64,000 bases of DNA from Lasiodiplodia sp. COLG20 (lineage: Eukaryota > Ascomycota > Dothideomycetes > Botryosphaeriales > Botryosphaeriaceae): NCBI GenBank assembly GCA_009801085.1, contig VNWV01000014.1, positions 124,001 through 188,000 of the forward strand. The letters run 5' to 3'. The translations under genes were made by a program, and so were the position numbers. The notes under the pieces were generated by a model. That model saw nothing but the letters and a program-made list of their open reading frames with translations. It was not told the origin of the DNA and searched no databases. Positions 1 through 10,200 of the stretch are shown in pieces; position 1 is the first letter of the stretch; each line of letters begins with the position of its first letter.

Positions 1-1270
1 GGCGACCCTAAACAACATGGAGCTAGGCGCAAGCTTTTGGCACGACCGTTTAGCAAGTCTGAATTGAGGAGGGTTTGGGGAGAGGAGGTCAGGGCGAAGG
101 TACTCTACGCTGTTAGCAGGATGAAAGATAGCGCGGATGCGCAAGGAGGAGAAGTGGATGTCCTTCATTGGTGGATATTGATGGCTGCAGATGTTGCCTC
201 GCGACTCGCCTTTGGGGAGTGTTTCAACATGCTCGAAACCGGAAAGGTAAGTTTCATCAAAATAGATGGGGCGCAAGACCTACTCGACTCCTTTCTCAAT
301 TAAACTCTACTGTTCTGCCCTGATTAAAATACATAGGCTAACAAGATTCCAGAAACATCGATACATTGAGGCCGTTGAGAGAATTGGCCTTATCAGCAGC
401 CTCCTCGCCGAGCTTCCATTCCTCAGGTTGTTGCAGTACGCTCCCAGTTCTGCCTGGAAAGAGGCGATTGTATCACAAGAAACAATTTTCAAGTGGGCGG
501 AGCTGGCAGTTGCAAACAGCAAGAAGACCGGAAGCACTGCGAACATCTTCTCTGGGGTCATTGCCGAGGCTGAGAAAGACAACGGCATCAGCACGGATCA
601 AAATGTAAGAACGGATGCTAGCACACTAATCATCGCGGGCTCAGATACCACGGCAATCACCATGACGTACATCGTTTGGAATGTTCTTTCACGACCTCAA
701 CTGCACCAGCAGCTTGTAGCGGAAGTACAGCTGAACTTGGACGACAACCTCGATGATAGCCAGCTGGAGGCACTCCCTATCCTCAACGCGGTTATTCAGG
801 AAACTCTAAGGTTATATGTTGCTGTACCTGATACCCTTCCGCGTCATCCGCCATCAGGTGGCATCTCTCTGGGGGGTTACTACATTCCCGAGAATGTTAC
901 CGTAGGCACTCAGGCATGGTCTCTCCACCGCAACCCAAGGTTCTGGGCTAACCCCGATGAGTGCGTCCCCATTATTCTCCATTCGAGCATCTTATTGATC
1001 AAGTTCTATAGATTTGACATTAACCGCTGGTTACCTGACGAGCGAGCTTCGGAAGCTATCAAGAACTCTTTCCATCCATTTGGCGGAGGCTCTCGAGTGT
1101 GTCTGGGCCTCCATCTTGCCGAGATGGAACTCAGATATGCTACAGCCGCCTTCTTTCGCGCGTATCCGGCAGCAAAGCTCTCCTCAAGGACAACCGTTAA
1201 TAGCATGCAACCTATTAGCTTCTTCGTTGCTAGTCCAAAAGCACACCAGTGCTGGGTATCTCTTTCTTAG
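1..1270 (+). CDS. Cytochrome P450 monooxygenase, 3' part (5' end outside window)
   Basis: Exons 1-246, 353-960 and 1012-1270 join to 370 residues; the frame is open to base 1, so the N-terminal membrane anchor lies left of the window. The 51-nt second intron is a multiple of three and has no stop, so it can look like coding sequence. Visible P450 marks are the helix-I AGSDTT motif (about 636-653), the ExxR motif ETLR (about 798-812) and the heme-ligand loop FGGGSRVCLG (about 1079-1108). The piece before helix I (RPFSKS, FGECFNMLETGK) resembles fungal secondary-metabolism P450s of the CYP60/CYP65 type. By inference it is an ER-bound oxygenase acting on the product of the neighbouring citrate synthase/FAS pair. 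Its substrate cannot be read from sequence. Confidence 0.95.
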
Positions 1271-2784
1271 TTAGGCTTGATGTTGTCGAAGCTCTTTTCA
1301 TGCTTCGGGAGGGCCGGGAAAGTATTCGGCGAGGCATGGTAGGGTGATGTGTCTTGGTGTGCGTCAGCTCCTTCACAAAAGTAATATCTGGTTGATTTTG
1401 TAAATGCTTGAGAATTGAGTGGTGCATTATTTGACGATGAATATGCTAGTGCACCCGTGGTGACGTGTTCTCGATACCAATCGGTCATGTAGTCTATGTA
1501 GATCGAGCTATAGTCCACACGATAAACAATTCAGACGACTAGTTTTAATTTTGAGCAATTACCAAGAGCGACCCGTATTTACGTCGAAAACCCTAAATGC
1601 GACCTTTTCACCAAATCCGACCCCTTCTGATTTTCTTCGAGTAAACGAAATATCCATAACTCATGTAGCAGGGAGCTAGCGTCTTGTTACATGCTCATTC
1701 TCCCCGTCGATGGACAATTCTTGGCGCTTGGCATGTTGCAAACACCACTGTCCGCCAGTCTCCGCGAGGAATCGACTGAGGATAGATGTTAGGGCCAATC
1801 TAACCGTTAATTCCATCCTTCTATATGCATAAAAGCCAAAATATGAGTTACACAGCCCTCTGGAGACCCGGACATGTTTGATTCCAGGGAGCATGGAGAA
1901 TTCTGGGTGAGACCATTGCCTTCGAGAGAAGCAATCGTGGCGCTCAACCGTGAATGAACATTCCCCTCAGCCTGCCTGCGCCAAAGCTGAGACAGCTTTC
2001 CGTTCATAATGCACAGTGTTGCAGATCGGTGCCGCCAAGGAGGTTCAAGGGGCAAAAGGCAGCCAAGGGCAGACAAGTACTTATGCGCCTCTGAGTCATA
2101 TTTCTAAAGCTCTAAGTAAGCCCGCACGGAATCAACTACGGAGCAAGGCTGAGCATCCGACCGTGCAGCCTCGCCTGATCTGCACCTCGCCACACCACCC
2201 CAAACAAGGCTCTGCAGGTGCCACGGGTGCCTAACCGACGGGTGGATCTATCTTCCGCATGCGCTGGGTTTTTCTGAGATGGATTAGAGGATGATTCTAC
2301 ACTAGCCAGTGTGTTCTTTCGTCCCTACTAATGCTGTGGTCTCATCGATCTGCGGTTTTTTTTTTTTTTTTTTGCTGTACATTGCATGCAGCTAACTACA
2401 TGTCCCAGCCCTATTACTCTTCCTTTAGTTCTTTGAAATGCATTAGTAGGAAATGCATGGGTGTGCAACGCGCGCGGGCGAACTCGGTGTAGCGAGTACC
2501 GAGTGGCCAGGTAGTGAGCTTCTTTGAAGGCCCTTGCGGCCTGCCACGTCAGTACTACAAATATTCTCCACCTTAGCCATTTTCCACGTATCAACATCAG
2601 TTGAAGATGGTGTAGTCTTGAGGCGCAGCTTGTTCACAGCCACGTTCGAATTTTCCTTCCCCGCAATTTGGGTAGCGCTGACATAGATAGCCTCGTGGCA
2701 TAAAAGTGACTGCCCCAAAGATTTCTCCGCAGTCGCCTCGACCAGCAACACTCACTTCAACAATTCCATGGCCCATCAAAAGAA
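1271..2784. other. Intergenic, no gene seen
   Basis: About 1.5 kb between the P450 stop and the HET gene start. Only short overlapping ORFs without recognisable domains are present. It holds an 18-base T run at 2356-2373. The last few hundred bases presumably contain the promoter of the HET gene. Confidence 0.6.
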
Positions 2785-5108
2785 ATGTCACCGGCACCAG
2801 GAGATGCTGAACAGGACATGCTTCACAACCAATTGCACAGAACCCGAGCATTTCTCACGCAATATGTTTACACACGTCTGCAGCAAATAGACGAAATACG
2901 CCTCTTGCATATCGAACCGGGACCCTGGAACTCCGATCCTCGATGCACAATCTCCCACCATCGGCTATCTCAACGCCCACGATTCGAGGCTCTATCGTAC
3001 GCGTGGGGCAGTGAAGAGAAACCTTGCAATATTGTTTGCAGAGAAGGTGCGGGGCTTGCGGTAACGAAGAACTGTTTCGCTGCCATCAAACGACTGCGGA
3101 AACTTGGCTCACTGGTTGTCTGGATCGATGCGGTATGCATTGACCAAAGAAACGATATCGAGCGCGGCCATCAAGTCAGAAACATGCCCGAGATCTACAA
3201 AGCCGCGGCAAAGGTTCTTGTCTATCTCGGTGAAGCCGATGGCGATGGGGACGAGGCGATGGAAATTCTACGCTTTTACAGGTGGTTGCACCCGGGCCAT
3301 CCAGACACGATGATTAATCTAAGGAGGTTCATGCACCGCTCTTGGTTTGAGCGAATCTGGGTGCTACAAGAGGTGAACAACGCGCACACAGTAGCTGTCA
3401 TCTGTGGCCATCATGTCATTCCGTGGGATCCGTGTTTGCGCCTCCTGGCCAAGTGGGGCCCGGAGAACTTTGTCCGAAAGGAAATCCCTTACGCCTTACA
3501 CATGCGGGGTCGCGACAGATGCAGCTCGCAGTCTTGGGATCTAATAGACTTGTTGGATAAAACCAGATCCTACAAATGCACAGACCCCCGCGACCGGATT
3601 TTCGCCCTCCTGTCCATGAGCTCGGAACACTCACGACGTGGAATAGAGCCGGATTATACGGCCACAATCGAGACTATCTATACGCAAGCAGCCGCGCATT
3701 TCTTGAATCATGTGGGACTGGATCTTCTCGCAATGGTTGACCACGGTAATCGGAGGCCGCGCCATATCCTGCCTTCTTGGGTACCAGACTGGAGCTCCCA
3801 ACCAACTTGCATGCGACTGGCAAAGGCCATTGACTGTTGCAATGCTTATTCTTCTGAGAATGCGAACTACCTCCTTACCAAGCCCTCGATATTGCTAGTA
3901 AAGGGTCAGCCTTTTGGGACCATACATGATCTCGGACAGGTATTTGAACCGGACGACAGTGGTTCGGTTGAAGATTGCATGCAAGACTGGTGGAGACTTT
4001 TTTCTGGACAGTACCCAGACGCTGATCTCATGCACCTAAGTCAAATTCTGCATATGCCTAAAATAGATGATCATATCCTCTTTACTGGACTAAGAACACT
4101 TTTCAGGAGTATGACTCGGTCAATCGCAGATATGGTACGCCGCATTATAGAATATCGATCGGCCAGGAAACCAGAATACCAATCAGACTGTCCAGAGGTA
4201 CGATGGATTGACACATTCCTCGAGTCTCTATGTGACCCACAAGTCATGACCAATCTTATGGAACCGGTCCCAGGGTCACTAAGAGAATGCTGTGACAATT
4301 TTTGCATTCCGTCCGGGGCGCGATCCGAGCTGGTCCTGTACTATGAAATTATGAACGAAATAAGGGATGCAATCCTTTATGAGGTCAGTAAGTGGGAGGT
4401 TAGTGCAGATACCTTTGACCGACTAAAGACTTTAGAAGGTTTTCTAACAACATTATCATCTAGAACTACCATTTTTCTAGTAGCTTCAGTGATGAAGGTA
4501 AGCTCGACGTGGGCCCATTGGGCATATTATTGGACGGGCCATCCCGATGCGGGTATACAAGAATAATCCAAACGTTGCGGGAACGGATTGAGATCCTCAA
4601 GATGGATCGACGGGAGCAGCACGGAGCTATTGTCTTGCTCGTCCGGATGCTATTCCGCCAGAAACTCCGAGAGATTGAACCCACCAGCAACAGGGAAGAA
4701 AATATAAAGTCTGTCTTGAATCACCTTCACCCAGGGCGACCGTCTAAGTTAGATAAGCCGCCATCCGTAATACTCCGAGAGATCATTGACGGCAGTTGGT
4801 GCGTCGTCGGACAGGGAACGCACGTTCGACAACCCGATTTACAGACACGCTTTATGCATTTGCATCCTATCAATATCCAACGAATCCATGAGTGCTGCAA
4901 TGGCCGCAGGCTGTTTGCAGGGGAGCACTTTATTGGTTTGGTCCCTGCAAATGCTCGGAGAGGCGACATTTTCTGCTTTCTAAGGGGAAGCTCATTTCCA
5001 GTTTTACTGCGCAAGGTTGATGGAGGCGAGGTATTAGTGGGAGCTTGTTACGTCGTCGGTCACATGAAGAGTCAGGTTCAAGGTCAGCGTTGGTTTACGA
5101 TAACGTAA
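2785..5108 (+). CDS. HET-domain (heterokaryon incompatibility) protein
   Basis: Two exons, 2785-4497 and 4602-5108 (104-nt intron, AAG|gtaagc ... ctcaag), give 739 residues. The HET domain spans about residues 66-215, with FEALSYAWG (67-75), VWIDAVCIDQ (112-121), IYKAAAKVLVYLG and RIWVLQEV. The C-terminal exon carries the usual tail of long HET proteins (GRRLF, GLVPANARRGDI, then a GxC motif), which supports the intron even though other splice choices near 4383-4490 are possible. HET domains are TIR-related and trigger cell death after fusion of unlike hyphae. The gene sits between the P450 and the citrate synthase/FAS pair, an unusual neighbour for a biosynthetic cluster. Its trigger and partner are unknown. 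Confidence 0.9.
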
Positions 5109-5296
5109 TGATGTGAGTCACACGAATCCGGGAGGTACATTTGGCACACTATGTTCATTTCTACCCGCTTTAACATCCCGTAAGCACACTCCTTCGTTCT
5201 TATTCTATCTTCTTGTTAAGATCTCCGGTGTAGATCTGGCCCGGACGCCAGATACGAGCGGTGCCCGCTTTGCAAGAAGTCAGCATGCCATCCGAT

Positions 5297-6766
5297 CTAT
5301 GACGGGAAGTGCAACTTACACATGGCCTCCTTCCAGTGCGCCAGCAGACCCTGAGTTCTCGACATCAAAGAGATGGGGAGAATCCACTCCGGCTCAAAGC
5401 CCCTGCATATTATCAGTCTCAGATCCCCAACAAAACCAGAAGCAACCCACATAGCATTATACGCCAACGCCGCGAACAGATCCGCATTCGGATTCAGCTT
5501 CCTCGACGTAAAATACTCATCCTCACGGGCAATCCGATCCACCTCAAACGCGACCTTCAACAACGGATCGCCCTCAATCTCCGCCGTCAACTCCTCCAGC
5601 ACCTCCTTAATATGCTTGTACCTCGGGTCCGGCACGCGATACACACGATGCCCGTACCCATACAACCGCTCCTTCCCCGCCTTGACCCGCGCCATCTTCG
5701 CCGGAATTTTCTCGACCGACCCGATCTCCTGGATGTTCTTGTACGCGACCTCGATGGCGCCGCCGTGCAGCGGGCCGTACAGCGCCGAGGCCGCCGACGC
5801 CAGGCACGAAAACGCGTCGGGCAGCGCCGACGCCGTCTGCAGCATCGCCGCCGTCGAGCACGTCATCTCGTGGTCGGCGATCAGCAGCCACAGCCGCTCG
5901 AAGTAGCTGACGTAGCGCGGGTTGGGCAGGCCCGTGGCGGCGTCCGCGTGGCCCATCATCAGCAGGAAGTTCTCGACGAAGGAGAGGTCTGCGCGGGGCG
6001 GCGTGAAGGCGCGGCCCGTTTGGTGGCAGTACGCGGCCGCGGTGATTTGGGAGAGGCTCTGCATGGCGCGGATGACTTGGGCGTCGACGAGGGACGCGTT
6101 GCCGAGGTAGAGGTTTTTGGCGGCGTGGGCGGGGATGAGGGACATTTCGGAGGATTGCACGGCCATGAGGCCGGCGATGATCATGCCGAAGGGCGAGCCG
6201 TTGGGGCTGTGTGGATGTCAGCGTAGGGGGCGAGAGTGGGCGTGGGGAGTGGCGTACGGCATGGCACGGATCACGTTGAAGACATGGTCGTCGAGGAGCG
6301 GGACGGCGTTGAGGCGGTCCTGCAGCGCCTGCTTCTCTGCCGGAGAGGGAAGCGTGCCGAACCAGAGCAGGTTCGCTGTGTCGACGAAGCCCTTCTTGCT
6401 GGCGACCAGGTCGTTGATGTCGTAGCCGCGGTACTGGATCATGCCCTTCAGGCCATCGCTGTAGGGCAAGGTGTGTCAGCGAGATAGTTCCAAGATGGAG
6501 CTGTGGTATTCCCACATGAAAGTGATCTTGCTCTCGCTAACGCAGGTGTTGCCGAAGCCAGGATCGAAAATTCTCAACCCCTGTTCGTTTTGGTCTGCGA
6601 GATTGGAGGGATCCTCCGGGGCCTTGATCTTCTTGAACTCGGACGCATTGACCGCATTGTGCTTGATGGGAAATGAGAAGGTCTGTCCGGTCCTGTTATC
6701 AGTGACGGTGAGCGAATTCTCAGGCACATGGCCGTTGGTGGGAGCAGTGACGGTGACGGTTGCCAT
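5297..6766 (-). CDS. Citrate-synthase-family enzyme, probable alkylcitrate synthase
   Basis: Four exons on the minus strand (6766-6516, 6458-6258, 6206-5451, 5402-5297) give 437 residues. The introns are 57, 51 and 48 nt; the last is in frame without a stop. The catalytic triad is intact: His298 in PLHGGA, His337 in GYGHRVY and Asp393 in NPNADLF, spaced as in known citrate synthases. The N-terminus (MATVTVTAPTNG) lacks the arginine-rich amphipathic presequence of mitochondrial citrate and 2-methylcitrate synthases, so a cytosolic enzyme is likely. It is divergent from a FAS alpha gene across 503 bp. In fungi this pairing is known from alkylcitrate pathways, where a fatty acyl-CoA is condensed with oxaloacetate. 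The acyl length is not readable. A duplicated 2-methylcitrate synthase is the main alternative. Confidence 0.95.
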
Positions 6767-7269
6767 TTTTTCTGTGATTGACGAATCGAGGAGCCGCTCG
6801 CTTGTGCCGTTGGATGGATCGAGCCTGACTCTGGGAGATATCTCATATTCAAATGGACCAATCTCTCCGGCGAGCTTGCGGCTGCGGACTCAGGCCGCCT
6901 GCCGGGGTGGGTGAGCCGGGCTCCGACGGCGGGTTGCGGCAGCCGGCCGCCGAACACCGAGCGGGCAAATGGAAACACACCAAAGCAGAAGTTCACTGTC
7001 AAACAGTCAATTTGACAAAAGGCAGTATGAAGGCGGTTTGGATGTTGAAATCTGTAGTCTGGTCTTTGACTAGGTCCTCGTCCCTTCTTGTCGATATATA
7101 CCGACGTGCATCGTTTCTTCCAACTTCAGCACCCTCAAGGAACGAGCTTTGTTTTACCCTTTAGGTGCCGAAGACTACACCGAAGTATTTCCAGAACCTC
7201 TGAAGTATTATCTGATAGCTTTGCTGATACTAAGAAGGTTAAGCCATTCAAACAAGACTTCGTGTTAAA
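6767..7269. promoter_or_regulatory. Shared divergent promoter of citrate synthase and FAS alpha
   Basis: The 503 bp between the two start codons must hold both promoters. A TATATA box lies at 7095-7100, 170 bp before the FAS start. At 6880-6965 there is a GC-rich patch crowded with CGG/CCG triplets, including CGGCTGCGG, a CCGGCCG palindrome and a CCG-N9-CGG arrangement. Zn2Cys6 cluster regulators bind such triplet pairs. The assignment is by motif only, and no regulator gene is in the window. Confidence 0.5.
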
Positions 7270-10200
7270 ATGGCAGGCAGCACAGGTGCTACGGATCGCG
7301 AGCTCGCAAGAACATTGCTTGTCGAGCTTCTGGCGTAAGCATGAAAAGAAGTGTTAATGGACAAGGACTGACTATTTCACAGGTACCAGTTCGCCTTTCC
7401 AGTGAGATGGTACGCCAGTAACCCCTGCTCTCAATGTGGAAACACTCACTGACCAACTACCAGGATCGAAACACAGGATGAGCTTCTAAAGGAGGCCAAC
7501 GTACGGCGGATAGTCGAAGTCGGGCCTTCCAAAGTGCTCTCGACCATGGCCCAGAAGACATGGAAGAAGAAGCTATCAGCAAAAGACGCACTGAGCTCAA
7601 CGAACCGCTCGTTCCTGTCCTCAGCCGACGACACATCGTCAATCTACTACAAATACGAAGGAGCAGCCGCACCAGAGCCAGCCACAACACAATCAGCACC
7701 AGCCCCTGCCCCCACCCCAGCCGCAGCACCCGCAGCTGCAGCCACTCCCGCCCCAGCCCCAGCGGTAGCAGCACCATCCGCACCCGCCGCAATGGTCGAC
7801 GACACGCCCCTCACCGCCCTCGACGTCGTTGTCGCGCTCAGCGCGCAGAAGCTCAAAAAAGCCTTCGACGAGCTCCCCCTCGACAAATCCATCCGCGACC
7901 TCTGCGCAGGCAAGCCCCCCTCCCTCCCCACCCCTCTTTTCCTCCTACTAACCTCCCCACAGGCAAATCCACCCTCCAAAACGAACTCATCGGCGTGCTC
8001 GGCGCGGAGTTCGGTTCCCTCCCCGACGGCGCCGAAGACCTCTCCGCCTCCGCTATCGCGTCCGCCGTCGAAGGCAGCTTCTCGGGTTCCCACGGCAAGC
8101 AGCTGGCGTCCCTCGTCGCGCGCCTGCTCTCCGCCAAGATGCCAGCCGGCTTCAACAGCGGCGCGGCGCTGAAACAGCACCTCGAGTCCTACTGGGGCCT
8201 CGGTCCGGCGCGGCAGCTAGCGGTGCTAGGCTTCGCGGTCAGCGTCGAGCCGGCCGCGCGGCTGGGCAGCGTCGACGCGGCGAAGGCGTTCGTCGACGAC
8301 GTGGTAAGGCGGTACGGCGGGTACGCGCGGGTCTCCCTCACGCCCGGCGGACAGCAAGGGGGAGGGGGAGCGCAAGACCAGCACGCGGCGCTGATCGATG
8401 CCGCGACGCTGGGCGCCATCACGGCGAAGCAGGAGGACTACCTGCGGCGGCAGTACGAGTTGCTGTCGGCGCAGCTGGGGATGGCTGGCGGCGAGGCGGC
8501 GAGCCGCGCGCAGCTGGACGAGCTGGAAGAGGTGCGCGAGGCGCTGGCGGCGCGGCTGCAGCGGTGGGGCGAGGAGTTCGACGACGCGTTCTGGAACGGC
8601 GTGCAGCCGGCGTTCGATGCCAAGAAGGAGCGCAGGTACCGGTCGGCGTGGAACTGGGCCAGGGAGGATCTGGTGCGCGTGTTGAGGGGGGGTGAGGGGG
8701 TGATGAGCGAGGAGCAGAAGGCGCATCTGCTTAATCGCTGGGACGGCACGTGCCAGGTCATCGCGCAGTTCTTTGCCAAGGTCGAGCAGCTGGCGCCGGA
8801 TGATGTGAGCGCGACGGTGGCGCAGGAACTGCTCGATGCGGCGAAGGAGAGGGAGGGGGCGGCGCCGGTTTTCAGGTACACGGCCAAGCCGGTGGCGCCG
8901 CGGTCGACGGTTGATGATGAGGGTGTCATTCACTACGAGGAGGTGCCCCGGGAGACCGAGTGCAAGACGTATCCGGAACTGGTTGCCCGCGGAGTGCAGG
9001 ATCCCGCGTCAGGACAGCGCGTCCCGTACGTGCACCTGTGCAAGAAGGAAGCCGGCGCGTGGACCTACGACAGCTCGACTACAGCGAAGCTGCTGGAAGC
9101 TCTGGTCCAGGGGAGCACGACTGGACTTAGCTTTGCGGGGAAGACTGCCCTGGTTACTGGCGCTGGTCCTGGATCCATTGGCGCCGAAGTGGTGCGCGGT
9201 CTGATTGCCGGCGGCGCCCGTGTCATCGTCACAACATCCCGTGCCGCCTCCGCGGTGGCCGAGTTCTACAGCACCATGTACCGCGAGAACGGAGCCGCCG
9301 GGTCAGATCTGGTGGTGCTGCCGTTCAACCAGGGCAGCGCGACGGACGTCGCGGCGCTAGTCTCACACGTCTACGGCGAGGCCAGCTACGGCGGCGACCT
9401 GGACTTCGTCATCCCCTTCGCCGCCATCAGCGAGACGGGCCAGGAGATCGACCGGATCGACGGCAAGTCGGAGCTGGCGCACCGCATCATGCTGATCAAC
9501 GTGCTGCGCATGCTCGGCCAAATCAAGCAGCAGAAGGAAGCGCGCGGCCTCGACACGCACCCGACGACGGTGGTGCTGCCGCTGTCGCCCAACCACGGCA
9601 CCTTCGGCGGCGACGGCCTGTACGCCGAGTCCAAGCTCGGCCTCGAGACGCTGTTCAACCGCTTCCACAGCGAGAACTGGGGCGATTATCTCGCAGTGTG
9701 CGGCGCCGTCATCGGCTGGACCCGCGGGACGGGCCTGATGAGCGGGAACAACATGGTAGCAGCCGCCATCGAGGAGCAGGGCTGCATCACATTCAACACG
9801 CCAGAGATGGCCTTCAACATCCTGGCCCTGCTGAGCCCTGCCGTCCGCGGCCTGTGCGAGCACTCGCCCGTCTACGCAGACCTCAACGGCGGCTTGCAGT
9901 TCGTGCCCGACCTGAAGCAGACCATCGTCGGCGCGAGGAAGCGCATTTTGGATGTAAGTCGCCTGTTCAAGGCGCTCGTTGCCGAACGCAAGCTGCAGGA
10001 GCAGGCTCTCCACGGCGCTGTTGCTGCACCAAAGGAAGAGACTCCAGCGTCTGATCCCCACGCCACGGTGCAGTTCGGCTATCCCAGCCTTGCGCCCTAC
10101 GAGGAGGTGCTGGCTGGAGCGCCTCGCTTGCAGAACATGATAGACCTCAGTCGCACTGTCGTGGTTGTTGGCTACTCGGAACTGGGCCCGTGGGGAAGCG

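Noticed and set aside
5309..6226. 305-codon plus-strand ORF opposite the citrate synthase
   Set aside because: Arg-rich mirror frame; the minus strand encodes a complete citrate synthase with its triad.
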